Assembly (NCBI RefSeq): GCF_000483125.1
Contig: NZ_KI519553.1
Coordinates: forward strand, 779,124 to 843,123
Reading direction: 5' to 3'
Origin: Atopobium fossor DSM 15642
GTDB lineage: Bacteria > Actinomycetota > Coriobacteriia > Coriobacteriales > Atopobiaceae
Length of the DNA: 64,000 nucleotides
Both the position numbers and the translations under genes were made by a program. A model generated the notes under the pieces. It was not told where the DNA came from and did no database searches. It was given only the letters and a program-made list of their open reading frames with translations. Shown here piece after piece: positions 18,546-28,960 of this stretch. The number at the start of each line of letters is the position of its first letter. Positions within the stretch are counted from its first letter, which is position 1.

Positions 18546-19715
18546 CTACTCGTCGATGATGCGCGCGCGTATTACACCGCTCATCCGCATGATAACTCCT
18601 AACTGTGCACGCAAGTTGCCCTGTGCCTCTATAAGCACATATCCCGTCTGATTAAAACTTGCAGCAGTACGTCCTATTTGTACATCCGCATTACACAAGC
18701 ATTGAATAATTTTCTGGTCTTCACCCTGATTTGCATAAAATATACCCATACGAGAAGCCCCATTACGAGGGCCCAAATCAACCGTCCCAAAGTTAACTGA
18801 TTGTTCAATACAACCATTTAACAGATAGTTCTTCACACGTTGCACCGCTATATGTGCACATGCTGCTGTAGCTTCATACGTAGATGCACCCAAATGTGGC
18901 AGCAACAACGCGTTAGGCATCTGTATAGATGTTGCATTGGGAAAATCGCTCACGTAGGCACCTACCTGACCAGTTTTAAGTACCTGCGCAAGTACTCCTT
19001 CATCCACAAGCTCGGCACGAGCAAAGTTCACTATCGTACAGCCTGGCTTTAGGCATGCCATACGCTTTTTTGATAGCAGATGGTGGTTTGCTGGCGTGGC
19101 AGGAACATGCAAACTCAAAACATCAACATTAGCAAGCAGTTCATCGAGGTTAGTTATCACTTCCACACGACTGCTAAGGGTGGATGGTATATCACTATGT
19201 GTATAACCAAGCACTCTCATACCCAAAGCAACAGCTTTATTAGCGACTAGCACACCAATAGCACCCAAACCAACAACACCAAGTACCTGGCCAGTAATTT
19301 CGTGTCCAATAAAAGTACTTTTTGCTGATTCTATTACTTGTTCCAAGGACTTGTTTTCTGCTAAAGCATTAGATTCAGACACTATTTGTGTAACCCAAGT
19401 AGCTGCCGAGAAAAGATTCCTCTTAGACATGAGTAATCCTGCAATGACCAACTCGGCGACTGCATTGGCATTTGCTCCTGGAGCATTAAACACCACCACA
19501 CCCTGCTCACTGGCACGATTAATTGGAATATTGTTGGTCCCTACACCGGCGCGTGCAATACACAAAAGTGAGGGAGGAAGTACTGTCAAACCCATATCTG
19601 CACTGCGCACAAGCACAACATTGGCGTGACTAAGCTCGTCTGTAGGTACAAAGTTGGTACCCAGAGCCTCTAAAGCCGTTGGTTCAATGGTGTTAAGACA
19701 GAGGTAGGAATACAT
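18546..19715 (-). CDS. serA: D-3-phosphoglycerate dehydrogenase-like protein
   Basis: At 389 residues it has the D-2-hydroxyacid dehydrogenase fold: GVVGLGAIGVLVANKA is the NAD site, HVPATPANHHLLS and FARAELVDEGVL follow, and LLPHLGASTYEA carries the catalytic His. The C-terminal 70 residues resemble an ACT-like domain (YVLIEAQGNLRAQLGVIMR). It would oxidise 3-phosphoglycerate in serine synthesis; a neighbouring serC is absent, so another hydroxyacid is not excluded. Confidence 0.88.
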   Translation of the reverse strand: MYSYLCLNTIEPTALEALGTNFVPTDELSHANVVLVRSADMGLTVLPPSLLCIARAGVGTNNIPINRASEQGVVVFNAPGANANAVAELVIAGLLMSKRNLFSAATWVTQIVSESNALAENKSLEQVIESAKSTFIGHEITGQVLGVVGLGAIGVLVANKAVALGMRVLGYTHSDIPSTLSSRVEVITNLDELLANVDVLSLHVPATPANHHLLSKKRMACLKPGCTIVNFARAELVDEGVLAQVLKTGQVGAYVSDFPNATSIQMPNALLLPHLGASTYEATAACAHIAVQRVKNYLLNGCIEQSVNFGTVDLGPRNGASRMGIFYANQGEDQKIIQCLCNADVQIGRTAASFNQTGYVLIEAQGNLRAQLGVIMRMSGVIRARIIDE

Positions 19716-19742
19716 ATTTTACCTTCTAGGTGTGGATAGACA

Positions 19743-19776
19743 AAAGCTCCGAACACCCTGCGGTACCCGGAGCTTT
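19743..19776 (-). terminator. Terminator-like hairpin after the importer operon
   Basis: AAAGCTCCG / CGGAGCTTT stem with a 16-nt loop between the ATPase gene and serA. On the minus strand it is followed by a short T-run, so it may end the importer transcript. Confidence 0.6.
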
Positions 19777-19804
19777 ACCCTAACACGTCATGTAGAAACT
19801 ATGC

Positions 19805-20884
19805 TTACAAAACATGAACCTCATTTTTAGTGAAGTTTACAAAAGCCTCGTCACCGGCATTGTAAATCTTATGCGTACGAGGGTTAAAGTCCGTAATTTT
19901 TATAAGGGAATTACCCACCATAACCTGATAGTTCTGATAATGACCCATAAAGCGCGACAGAACTATCTTGCAAGGCAGTACTCCTTCATCTGCAAGCGTG
20001 GCAGACTCGGGACGCAAAACAATACAACATTCACTGCCCTTCTCAAGATGTATGCAACCCCCAACCTCAAGCATCTGGCCTTCAAAAGAACAAATGGCGG
20101 TGTCATCGGTGGGCTTATCGGCAACCGTTGCATGAAGGAAGTTTGACTCACCAATAAAGTCTGCTACAAACTCATCAACCGGATGATAATACACGGTCTG
20201 AGGATCACCAATCTGATCTACAAGGCCCTTCTTCATAACAATAATGTTGTCAGATAGAGCCATTGCCTCGGACTGATCATGGGTTACATAAATTGCAGTA
20301 ATACCCGCTTCCTGCTGAATACGGCGAATCTCATTACGCATATCTACACGCAGTTTGGCATCCAAATTGGACAGAGGCTCATCAAACAGAAGGACACTGG
20401 GCTCAATAACCAAGGCACGCGCCAAAGCAACACGCTGCTGTTGACCACCAGAAAGCTGATTGGTCATACGGTCTTCCATACCCTCAAGTCCAACAAGCTT
20501 AAGGATGTTTAAAACCTTTTCTCGAATCGTAGCTTTATCCATCTTGCGAAGCTTAAGACCATAAGCAACATTGTCAAAAATGTTGTAGTGAGGCAACAAT
20601 GCATAGCTCTGGAATACCATTGCGGTATCACGCTTGTTTGGTGTAATCTCATCGATTTGCTCGTCACCCAAGAAAATCTTGCCTTCATCCGGGGATTCAA
20701 AACCTGCAATCATACGCAAGATAGTAGTTTTGCCACAACCAGATGGACCAAGCAGCGTTACAAATTCACCGGGTTCGATTGTGATATTAGCATCGTGGAC
20801 AGCATAAAAATCTTTGCCTGTTTTGGGATCTTGATAAATTTTGGAAACATGCTCGAGGCGAATTCCTTTTTTTTGCTTAGTCAT
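19805..20884 (-). CDS. ABC importer ATPase, iron(III)/spermidine type
   Basis: The 359-residue ATPase has GPSGCGKT (Walker A), LSGGQQQRVALARAL (signature), VLLFDEPLSNLD (Walker B) and the switch His in YVTHDQ. Beyond about residue 240 lies a TOBE-like regulatory domain, usual in FbpC and PotA-type subunits. It powers the two-domain permease encoded 3 bp upstream. The substrate is inferred from the binding protein only. Confidence 0.93.
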   Translation of the reverse strand: MTKQKKGIRLEHVSKIYQDPKTGKDFYAVHDANITIEPGEFVTLLGPSGCGKTTILRMIAGFESPDEGKIFLGDEQIDEITPNKRDTAMVFQSYALLPHYNIFDNVAYGLKLRKMDKATIREKVLNILKLVGLEGMEDRMTNQLSGGQQQRVALARALVIEPSVLLFDEPLSNLDAKLRVDMRNEIRRIQQEAGITAIYVTHDQSEAMALSDNIIVMKKGLVDQIGDPQTVYYHPVDEFVADFIGESNFLHATVADKPTDDTAICSFEGQMLEVGGCIHLEKGSECCIVLRPESATLADEGVLPCKIVLSRFMGHYQNYQVMVGNSLIKITDFNPRTHKIYNAGDEAFVNFTKNEVHVL

Positions 20885-20887
20885 GAG

Positions 20888-22597
20888 TTACTCCTCCTTG
20901 AGTGCTTGACTGGTTCCAAAGTGCTTCATGACCCAGTTCATTAACAAAACCGAACCGTACGTAATTGCGATAAGAATAGTCGCAAATGAACAGGCCATAC
21001 CGTATGAGCCCTTGCCCGCAAACTCGTTAATTTGAACAGTGATAAGCAAGAACTGCGGTGTAACCAGCAAGATAACTGCAGAAATTGCAGTAATAGAACG
21101 AACAAACGCTGTAACTAAACCAGACAAGAACGAATCCTTAATAAGTGGCAGAGTAACTGTCATAAAGACCGTAAAACTATCTGCACCCATATCATAAGCA
21201 GATTCTTCAATGGACTTATCAATTTGACGCAGCGCGGAAATACCCGAACGCGTACCAGTGGGCAATGAACGCACCACAAACACAATAATCAAAATCAGGC
21301 CAGTGCCATACAAACCTTGCATAAATCCAGTATGCATAACACCACTGGAGAAACCACGAATATAACCAACGCCCAAAACAGTACCAGGTACTGCCATAGC
21401 CAACATGGAAACGGCTTCAATAAAACCACGGAACCTAAAGCGACGCTTTACCACCAGATAAGAAATAATCATAGAGAAAAGCGCTGTGATAGGCGCAGAG
21501 ATTAACGACAACATAAAGGAATCGCGGAAGGCTTGTAGTCCATGATACTTAGTAAATACCTGTGTAAACCATTTAGTGGTGAGCTCATAGTTTGAACCCC
21601 ATGAACGTACAAATGAACCGTAAGGAACCATCAGATACATACCAATAACAAAGATTGCTACACCGCCACATAAAATAGAAAGCGGAATTCGAACGGAATT
21701 ATCCGTAATAAGCATACGAGCACGTGTTGCTTTGCCAGAAAGCGTAGAGGTACTCTTTGCCTCAAGCACATACTTCTGAATCACAAACATAAGCAGTGTA
21801 ATTGCAAGTAAGACAACTGCCATCGCTGCAGCACCTTGCTTGTCGTACGCACCAGTAATTTGTAAATAGATGGATGTTGCGAGCGTGTCATACGAGCCAC
21901 CAACAATCATAGGATTAGCAAAGTCTGCAATAGACTCAATAAAAGAAACTAAGAATGCATTACCCAAACCAGGCAAAATCAAAGGAAGTGTAACGCTCGT
22001 AAATACCTTCCAACGGCTTGCTCCCATATCACGGGCAGCCTCTTCCAAAGAAGGATCGATGTTTTTAAGCAATCCTTTGAGCATCATGTAACACACAGGA
22101 AAAAACGTCATGGTTTGAACAATAAAGATGCCCCAGAAACCATAGATGTTATTATCGTAAATGCCCAGCAAACCACGGGTGATAAGACCCTTCTTTCCAA
22201 ACATCATGATCATGGAAAGAGACAATACAAAGGGAGGAGATACAACCGGAAGCATAGATACTACGCGAAACAAACCATCCATAAAGCGTGTACGCAACTT
22301 GACATATACCTCAACATACGCAAATAAAAGACCGATAAGCGCTGACAAAATACCAACCGCAAAGCCAACCGTTAAGGTATTAGAAATTGCCCGCGTAAAC
22401 GAAGGCAATGCCATGATACGGTGAAACACATCAAAGGTAATCCCTTGTTCCGATACAACGGAATCCACCATAAGAATGGCTAGGGGATACAAAATAAACA
22501 GGGTAAGAAACGCAATCAACACGATGATGGTAGTAACCAAAATCGGGTCGCCCAACAGCTTCTTTCGATCAAGCCGAGCGCTTTGGGTCTTTGCCAT
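20888..22597 (-). CDS. ABC importer permease, FbpB-type two-domain
   Basis: A 569-residue membrane protein holding two copies of the binding-protein-dependent permease domain, about 12 helices in all. Each half has an EAA-like loop: EEAARDMGASRWKVFTSVTLP and EESAYDMGADSFTVFMTVTLP (trimmed for length). This internal duplication is typical of FbpB. ATG 22597 is chosen because earlier residues are hydrophilic and unlike the family. A GC-rich hairpin separates it from the binding-protein gene. Confidence 0.92.
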   Translation of the reverse strand: MAKTQSARLDRKKLLGDPILVTTIIVLIAFLTLFILYPLAILMVDSVVSEQGITFDVFHRIMALPSFTRAISNTLTVGFAVGILSALIGLLFAYVEVYVKLRTRFMDGLFRVVSMLPVVSPPFVLSLSMIMMFGKKGLITRGLLGIYDNNIYGFWGIFIVQTMTFFPVCYMMLKGLLKNIDPSLEEAARDMGASRWKVFTSVTLPLILPGLGNAFLVSFIESIADFANPMIVGGSYDTLATSIYLQITGAYDKQGAAAMAVVLLAITLLMFVIQKYVLEAKSTSTLSGKATRARMLITDNSVRIPLSILCGGVAIFVIGMYLMVPYGSFVRSWGSNYELTTKWFTQVFTKYHGLQAFRDSFMLSLISAPITALFSMIISYLVVKRRFRFRGFIEAVSMLAMAVPGTVLGVGYIRGFSSGVMHTGFMQGLYGTGLILIIVFVVRSLPTGTRSGISALRQIDKSIEESAYDMGADSFTVFMTVTLPLIKDSFLSGLVTAFVRSITAISAVILLVTPQFLLITVQINEFAGKGSYGMACSFATILIAITYGSVLLMNWVMKHFGTSQALKEE

Positions 22598-22636
22598 ACT
22601 AATTCCTAACTCGCTGCATCTGTATTTGCAAGTCAA

Positions 22637-22668
22637 ACCGGGCAGACGGTCTTCCCCGCCCACCCGGT
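22637..22668 (-). promoter_or_regulatory. Intergenic GC-rich hairpin in the importer operon
   Basis: ACCGGG / CCCGGT ends with further pairing inside, between the binding-protein and permease genes. Such hairpins often stabilise the upstream message or partly stop transcription, giving more binding protein than permease. Confidence 0.55.
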
Positions 22669-22721
22669 CTTTAGAGTAGCAAACTTACAGAGGCGTTACT
22701 GCCATCAAAGTTGTGTAGGTG

Positions 22722-23861
22722 CTATTCCGTCTTGAAACGATCATCGCCGCCACCCAAAGCCTGCATTACATCCTTTACATACTGCTCGGTGTGCTGCTTG
22801 GCATCCTCGAAGTCGTAATCCATCACATTGTTTGGATCTAGGCCATATTCCTCGGCAACCTTGGGCTGCTGAGCATTATCAATTACCAAGAACTGATAAG
22901 CACCGTTCTCCTGAGCACGATTTACGCAAGCGGGAGACAAAGCATACTCAATCCAGAGCTTGGCGGCATTGGGATGAGATGCGCCCTTAAAAATAGCCGT
23001 AGCGCCAACCTCATAAGAAGCGCCAGAAGTTGGAATTTGTAAACCAATATTATCGTGCTCTTGGTCAACAATCTGATAAATACCGTCATGCAAAAAGCCA
23101 AGACCGATGGTGCACTCACCAGTACCGATAGCCTTGGAAGGACCAGAGCCGCTCTTGGTATACTGGGCAATATTCTTATCAAGATCTACAAGATACTGAA
23201 CGCCCTTGTCATGACCATACTTTTGAATAATGGTATTGATAATAAGCTTAGCGGTACCAGCAGTATTGTAGTTTGATGACCAAATCAAACCCTTGTACTT
23301 CTCGTCCGTAAGATCTGCATAGTCCTTAGGGGCATCAATTTTCTTGCGCTCAAGCTCTTCCTTATCGAACATAATGCCTAAGATGCCCTTATAAATACCA
23401 TACCAATCATTGTTGGTAGACTTAAACTTATCAGAGATAAGGTGAGAAGCATTCTTGGGCTCATACTGCTCAAGCAGACCCTTGGAAGACACAACATTGT
23501 AAGGATCGGTGGTGCCACCAAACCATACGTCTGCAGAGGGCTTGCCGTTTTCTTCCTCAATCTTTGCAGCTACCTCACCAGTAGACAAACGCTGAGCCTG
23601 CACATCAATGCCATAAAGTTTCTTGAAATTGTCGCAAACTGCTGTCATGTGCTCCTCTTCGCAGGAACCATAGACAATCAGTGTGCCCTCTTCCTTAGCA
23701 GCCTTGACAAGCTCTTCTGGAGCACCAACGGCCTCTACCGTATTAGTATCTGCAGCATCTGCGGGCTTAACATCATCGCCGCCCTTGCTACATGCAGCCA
23801 TACCAAGGCCAGCAACAACAGCACTAGCTCCCAAGAAGTTACGACGAGTAAGGTTGATCAT
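22722..23861 (-). CDS. ABC importer substrate-binding lipoprotein, FbpA-like
   Basis: The 379-residue protein starts MINLTRRNFLGASAVVAGLG followed by MAAC, a lipoprotein signal with twin arginines and a Cys at about residue 23, so it is probably exported and lipid-anchored. The mature part, with GTLIVYGSCEEEHMTAV and SADVWFGGTTDPYN, resembles family-1 binding proteins for iron(III) or similar ions. A linker rich in D, K and T follows the Cys. It leads the importer operon. The metal ligands were not confirmed, so the substrate is uncertain. Confidence 0.87.
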   Translation of the reverse strand: MINLTRRNFLGASAVVAGLGMAACSKGGDDVKPADAADTNTVEAVGAPEELVKAAKEEGTLIVYGSCEEEHMTAVCDNFKKLYGIDVQAQRLSTGEVAAKIEEENGKPSADVWFGGTTDPYNVVSSKGLLEQYEPKNASHLISDKFKSTNNDWYGIYKGILGIMFDKEELERKKIDAPKDYADLTDEKYKGLIWSSNYNTAGTAKLIINTIIQKYGHDKGVQYLVDLDKNIAQYTKSGSGPSKAIGTGECTIGLGFLHDGIYQIVDQEHDNIGLQIPTSGASYEVGATAIFKGASHPNAAKLWIEYALSPACVNRAQENGAYQFLVIDNAQQPKVAEEYGLDPNNVMDYDFEDAKQHTEQYVKDVMQALGGGDDRFKTE

Positions 23862-23985
23862 AAGAACTTCTTTCTCTTTTGTGGACATCCACCATGGATT
23901 CCACAGTTCCAATGAGAATAACTACCGTGCTTAGTTTTACGCACTTTTTAGGCAAGTGTACGTACTATTCGCCCAATGGACGATT

Positions 23986-25074
23986 TTAACGGTTCTCGAT
24001 ACTTCCAATGTTTTTTATCTCAATAAAAATCTTGCCATCATCACCGCGCTCAAAGGAGATAAATTCTGATGAACCCGCATATTCGGAAGGAAAACTAATC
24101 TCAATACCCGTATCCGTTCGGATGCGATGATTTTTAGCCAAGCGCTTGGCAGTAGACTTTGCCACACTTACACGCTCTGGAAGCAACTCCGTGGTTGCCT
24201 CGTGCTCATAGCGTTGTGCAGCATCGGGACTGGACTGAGCAAATACAGCCTGACCCACCTCTGCAGGCGTTACATCGCGCGCAGCACTTGCTTGCTCAAT
24301 AACATAAGATTTGGCCTTAGCCGCAGCAACAGCCGGTTCCAAACCGTATTCCTGCGCAACATCCTCCACCAGTTTAGTTACCGTAGTCACAACCTCTTTG
24401 CTAGAAGCAATGGAAGAACACTTAAGCAAAACCTCTGGAATGATATAAGATTTTTTGCCCATAACTACACGCTCAACATCATGAAAATCAATGTCTAAAT
24501 TGCTACCCTTAACCACAGCATAGGTATCGATCTTCTGGGATGGGTTAGGCAAGGTAGAATCGTGACGAACAATATCGTTATACGCCTGACCCTCCATATT
24601 GCGGACATCATGTATGAATGCTTGCCTGCGGGGCAGGAGTAGCAATGCAAAGCCACGGCTACCCTCACTATCGTAGGCATCTTCCGTCTTTGGCACTACA
24701 AGTGAATCTATATCATTACTAACTTGTTGTTTGATTTTCATATCACCCGTATCAACAAAATCAACCACTAGTAAATCGCAGGCGTCTAAGTCTTCACTCT
24801 TGTGTAGTACATCGTAAAAACTCAGTGCAATATCTGCGGAAACATCAAGAAATTCACGCTGTCCGGCAAAGTAGTGCACAAGTTCATCTTTAAATGACGA
24901 GCTTTCTGCAAATTGACCGTGTTTTGATTCTGCATTTGCCAAAATGCGACGGACACTTCGTGTCACGTAAGATTTAGTTTGCTTAACCTCAAGATCTATT
25001 TCACGCTGCGAGATATCACACTCGCCTATTTCTAATTCAAAACCGTGCAAAACTGCATGATTAATACGAAGCAC
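23986..25074 (-). CDS. Nucleoid-associated protein (NdpA/YejK family)
   Basis: A 362-residue soluble protein. The N-terminal INHAVLHGFELEIGE and the central FALLLLPRRQAFIHDV fit PF04245, the 37-kDa nucleoid-associated family found in E. coli as YejK. The role of the family is poorly known; it copurifies with DNA. No operon partner is seen: the importer lies downstream and an LTA-synthase-like gene diverges upstream. Confidence 0.75.
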   Translation of the reverse strand: MLRINHAVLHGFELEIGECDISQREIDLEVKQTKSYVTRSVRRILANAESKHGQFAESSSFKDELVHYFAGQREFLDVSADIALSFYDVLHKSEDLDACDLLVVDFVDTGDMKIKQQVSNDIDSLVVPKTEDAYDSEGSRGFALLLLPRRQAFIHDVRNMEGQAYNDIVRHDSTLPNPSQKIDTYAVVKGSNLDIDFHDVERVVMGKKSYIIPEVLLKCSSIASSKEVVTTVTKLVEDVAQEYGLEPAVAAAKAKSYVIEQASAARDVTPAEVGQAVFAQSSPDAAQRYEHEATTELLPERVSVAKSTAKRLAKNHRIRTDTGIEISFPSEYAGSSEFISFERGDDGKIFIEIKNIGSIENR

Positions 25075-25194
25075 AAAGTCCCCCTCAAAAAATTTTTTGC
25101 GTCAGACACATAAACGCCTGTAATAAAAGTCAAAATAGTTATACTAAAAGAACTTTGCTTTTTATAGTAAATCCTTCCTTGGAGTTGAAAAAAT

Positions 25195-27471
25195 ATGACT
25201 GATTTGACCATGCTTCATGCTCATTGGTCAATACTCCCTTTTGTGCTTTCGCTAACGCTTCTTGCACTTTCCTTGCTTATCTGCTGGCAGCGTAAGAAAT
25301 CACATAAACATATCTATCTAGGAACTTTTGCATGGCTCATCCCCATCATTGGTACGTTTAGTGCTATGGCTGTTATGCTTGTTCTAGAGCTCACATCTTT
25401 GACAGAAAGTGTATTCAAGCTAAGCAATCTTGCGATTTTCTCAGCAGGATTGCTGATAGTTTTTCGAACTTCAATACGCGAGGCTGCACAAAACCTTATT
25501 CAAAAATTTGCGCAAAGCAACTCTCATCCAAAACAGATTCTGGTTCGTATGTTGCTAGGGTTACGAACTACCCTACTCATTATTTGTATTGCTTCTCTTT
25601 CCTGCTTATCTTTGGAGTACGCTCAAAACCCTCAAATTTTTGAGACTGTTCAACTGCCGTTTGTATTTGCCGGCATTGCGCTTACGTCACTTTTTCTTGC
25701 CACGCTCTATTTTGTTGCCCAACGCCATGGCACGCTCATGCCACTACTGAGTTTTACCTTCTTTGGCTTTGGTCTTGGTTGTTACTTTCTTTTACGCTTT
25801 AAGTCCACGGTAGTAATTCCATCTGATTTTTTGGCATTAGAAACTGCTGCTTCTGTTGCCAATGGATTTGTGTATTACATTACGGAAGAAGTGTACTGGT
25901 CTGCAGTGTATATGTCCTGTGCATTTGCCCTATCTTCTTGGCTCTATCCTCTCCCCTTAACTTTTGCGACGCCCACAGCCAATACTCCTATCAATAAAGA
26001 TAACGCTTATAATTTTGCAGAGGCTCATAGTTCTGCTTCGACAACAGAGCCTCCAACAAATCACACACGCTTCCGTTTACCGCAACTTACTACTTTTTGG
26101 AAAAACACCATTACTGGAATAGCGCTTCTTATCCTCTGTATAGCCATAACAACAATTCCTGTGTATAGGGATTTAGGTGTTCAAACCTTTTATTGGTCAA
26201 CATGGATTTCCTATCAATCTCAAGGATCACTTCTTACCTTTATTTCTGAGTGCCAAGACCTCAAGATTAAAAAGCCTGCAGGCTACACCAAAAAGGATGC
26301 AAAAAAGCTTATTGACTCTTATGCATCAGCCTACAACAAATCCATCGGCGCCTCGAAAGAACGTAAATCTGCTCAGGCACAATTTGACAAGAATAATCCT
26401 ACTGTCATTGCCATAATGAACGAAGCATATACAAATCTTGCTCATTTTGATGGACTGCACTCAGGCTATACAGGCGAGGAATTTATTACCAATGGCATGA
26501 CCGATGCACTTCAATCTGGAGATTTACTCGTATCCACCTATGGCGGCGGAACATCTAATACTGAGTTTGAATTTTTAACCGGCGAGTCTTGCTATTTTGT
26601 TGGCGAAGGTAATGCTTACTCGCTTTATGATTTTACCGATGTTGATTCCCTGCCGCATATTTTTAATAAGTTGGGATATACCTCAACCGCAATTCATGCC
26701 TATAATCCAAACAATTGGAATCGTAAAAACGCCTATGAAACTCTTGGATTTAATTCATTTATCTCTGGGGATTCATTTAGTGATGCAGAAACCTGGCGAG
26801 AATGGCCATCTGACAAAGCAACCTATCAAAAAATTCTTGAGCTACTCTACGATAATCAGGATCCACAATTTATTTTGGACGTAACTCTCGCAAATCACTC
26901 AGGCTATTCTCAGCATTTAGTTGATGACTCGTATCGTCCTGGATATACACCTGATTTTGGCAATGAGGCTCTAACCGATGAACTCAACGAATACCTAGGT
27001 TCTATGAAGCGTACCGATGAAGATTTGCAATGGTTTGTAGAACAACTCAAGCAGCTTGATAGACCTGTTGTATTGGTATTTTTTGGTGACCATCAGCCTT
27101 CATTCACTACAGCATATAACGACGCCTGGTTTAAGAATGAACCACAAGCGGCGCATGTTGCTCGTCTCTATCAGACTCAGTATGTCATGTGGGCTAATTA
27201 TGATGTTGCTGGAAATACACAAGAAAATGATCAGAAATTTACTGCCGCATCAAGTCTTGCAAGTCATATGCTCAACGCCATAGGGGCTCCTCTTACAGAC
27301 TTCCAAAAGGCACAGATTGTTATTGGCGAGAAACTCCCCGGAGTTGGTCACTACACCACACTTGGCTCTGATGGTAATTGGTACTTCCCTGATGACAAGA
27401 GCGCTCCAAGTTATTCTCTGCAAACAACCTTGCAAAAAATGAGCTACTACAACTTTGCAGAACGCGTATAA
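25195..27471 (+). CDS. LTA synthase-family sulfatase (phosphoglycerol transferase-like), copy 1
   Basis: The 758-residue protein has about eight membrane helices in residues 1-320 and an extracellular sulfatase-fold domain after about 390. NPTVIAIMNEAY begins that domain, GGGTSNTEFEFLTG includes the likely nucleophile Thr, and LVFFGDHQPSF supplies the Asp-His metal site. Family members move glycerol phosphate from phosphatidylglycerol to a growing polymer. It resembles the second copy at 28,961 throughout the domain. GGAG precedes the ATG. Confidence 0.88.
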   Translation: MTDLTMLHAHWSILPFVLSLTLLALSLLICWQRKKSHKHIYLGTFAWLIPIIGTFSAMAVMLVLELTSLTESVFKLSNLAIFSAGLLIVFRTSIREAAQNLIQKFAQSNSHPKQILVRMLLGLRTTLLIICIASLSCLSLEYAQNPQIFETVQLPFVFAGIALTSLFLATLYFVAQRHGTLMPLLSFTFFGFGLGCYFLLRFKSTVVIPSDFLALETAASVANGFVYYITEEVYWSAVYMSCAFALSSWLYPLPLTFATPTANTPINKDNAYNFAEAHSSASTTEPPTNHTRFRLPQLTTFWKNTITGIALLILCIAITTIPVYRDLGVQTFYWSTWISYQSQGSLLTFISECQDLKIKKPAGYTKKDAKKLIDSYASAYNKSIGASKERKSAQAQFDKNNPTVIAIMNEAYTNLAHFDGLHSGYTGEEFITNGMTDALQSGDLLVSTYGGGTSNTEFEFLTGESCYFVGEGNAYSLYDFTDVDSLPHIFNKLGYTSTAIHAYNPNNWNRKNAYETLGFNSFISGDSFSDAETWREWPSDKATYQKILELLYDNQDPQFILDVTLANHSGYSQHLVDDSYRPGYTPDFGNEALTDELNEYLGSMKRTDEDLQWFVEQLKQLDRPVVLVFFGDHQPSFTTAYNDAWFKNEPQAAHVARLYQTQYVMWANYDVAGNTQENDQKFTAASSLASHMLNAIGAPLTDFQKAQIVIGEKLPGVGHYTTLGSDGNWYFPDDKSAPSYSLQTTLQKMSYYNFAERV

Positions 27472-27539
27472 CAAACGTATTCAACAAATGCTGGAGTAGC
27501 TCAAAGGACCTATTCTGCCTTGATATACGACGTATAAAG

Positions 27540-27573
27540 CTTGGCGTTATATCTCACTTGGCGCTATATCTCA
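27540..27573. repeat. 17-bp tandem direct repeat, two copies
   Basis: CTTGGCGTTATATCTCA and CTTGGCGCTATATCTCA lie end to end with one difference, between the convergent LTA-synthase-like and acyltransferase genes. The second copy reaches the acyltransferase stop codon. Confidence 0.8.
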
Positions 27574-28755
27574 GTTACGAGTCTTTGACTTTTGAGATGT
27601 GCAAAACATTTTACGCAGCAGATTAAAAATCGTCTGATAACACCAAACAAATACACCAACCATACCAAAGATTAAAAATCCTTTAATGATAGGATGTGTG
27701 CTCATAAGCAAAGACATGTGTGGATGTGTACCAAGTTTAGTGCCTAGCCAATTAATTGCAGGATAGTGGAACAAGTAGATACCAAATGTTACAGCCGCAA
27801 TCTGATTAATAAGAGACTGCAGCCAGCTGGGCAATTTTTGAAGCATGGGTTCAGAACAACGAACGGCATAAAAAAGCGCTATTGCCTGAATGACAGTAAG
27901 GAGGTTGCCGGGACTTGTCCAGAAATTATCGGTAGGCTTATCTGGAAAATACAGTCCTGCAGAAAAAACAGTGGCGGTATTAGCAATACGTGCCATAAAA
28001 TACATAGCCACCAAGGATGTCACTAAAGATGCAACAGCAATCAATGCACCTTTTTTAGATGGTTCTATATAGTTGGCTACAAAGTAACCCAATACATAAT
28101 AAAACACCCAATTATCTGTAAAAAGCGGCCAGGAAAACAGTTGGGAAATGCCTGCAAAGTCATGAAACCAATTAATAGTAGGCAGTACAAATCCAAGTAC
28201 ACACGAAATTAAAAGGAATAGCTTGAGGAGCTTCTCATCATCAACCAAATATGCTAACAGAGGTGTTAACACGTACAGATATATAAGAGAATACAAGAAC
28301 CAATACACATCGCAAATCTCATTCATGCAAAAGCGACGAATAAAGTCTTGTATACCAAAATTGTCCGCTAGCTCCTGGGCTCCATAAAAGTGAGTCGGAA
28401 ATAGACCATATACAAGATACGCAATAATGCTAGACACAATCAAAGGGATCACTACACGTTTGACTCGCTTTGTTAAAAACTGCTTAGTAGAGTACTTCTT
28501 GCGATACCCAAGGAGATTTGCTCCACTGAGCATGAAAAACACAGGGACAGAAAACTTGCCCAACACCTGCCAAAACAAAGATGCGTACCATACTTCATCA
28601 CGCACTGGTGAGAAGTACACCAATGTGACATGTAGCATGACCACTGCAAAACACGCCAAGCTGTTTAACACAGAATAGGACAGCAGTTTTTTGCGATAGG
28701 CAGGCATCTTTTCTTGTGAAACCATCGCTACATCTTGGCTTTGTTCTTCAGGCAC
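27571..28755 (-). CDS. Acyltransferase family 3 membrane protein
   Basis: About 394 residues with roughly ten membrane helices. SYSVLNSLACFAVVMLHVTL has the usual early helix with His, and FSVPVFFMLSGANLLGYR is the family signature. These enzymes O-acetylate or otherwise acylate surface sugars. I chose the GTG at 28755 because AGAGGAG lies 5 bp before it; the ATG codons further upstream have no such site. It lies between two LTA-synthase-like genes, so it may modify the same wall polymer. Confidence 0.85.
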   Translation of the reverse strand: MPEEQSQDVAMVSQEKMPAYRKKLLSYSVLNSLACFAVVMLHVTLVYFSPVRDEVWYASLFWQVLGKFSVPVFFMLSGANLLGYRKKYSTKQFLTKRVKRVVIPLIVSSIIAYLVYGLFPTHFYGAQELADNFGIQDFIRRFCMNEICDVYWFLYSLIYLYVLTPLLAYLVDDEKLLKLFLLISCVLGFVLPTINWFHDFAGISQLFSWPLFTDNWVFYYVLGYFVANYIEPSKKGALIAVASLVTSLVAMYFMARIANTATVFSAGLYFPDKPTDNFWTSPGNLLTVIQAIALFYAVRCSEPMLQKLPSWLQSLINQIAAVTFGIYLFHYPAINWLGTKLGTHPHMSLLMSTHPIIKGFLIFGMVGVFVWCYQTIFNLLRKMFCTSQKSKTRN

Positions 28756-28960
28756 GAATACTCCTCTATTGGCAATCATCAATTTGCTTCTCTAGTATAT
28801 GTAGTTTTTAATCTTGCCGCACTCAACCAACAAGGTATAACGGGTAAGCGGTTTGCCAAACTTTGCTTATGTTGTAAAAAGTTGGTTATGACAAACACTT
28901 AGTAATAAAATGTGGATGATAAATTTTGAGAAGCGTATCCGATTGATTTGAGACGAATCC

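Noticed and set aside
19963-20154. Small frames opposite or within the importer genes
   Set aside because: They are antiphase shadows inside well conserved ATPase and permease genes.
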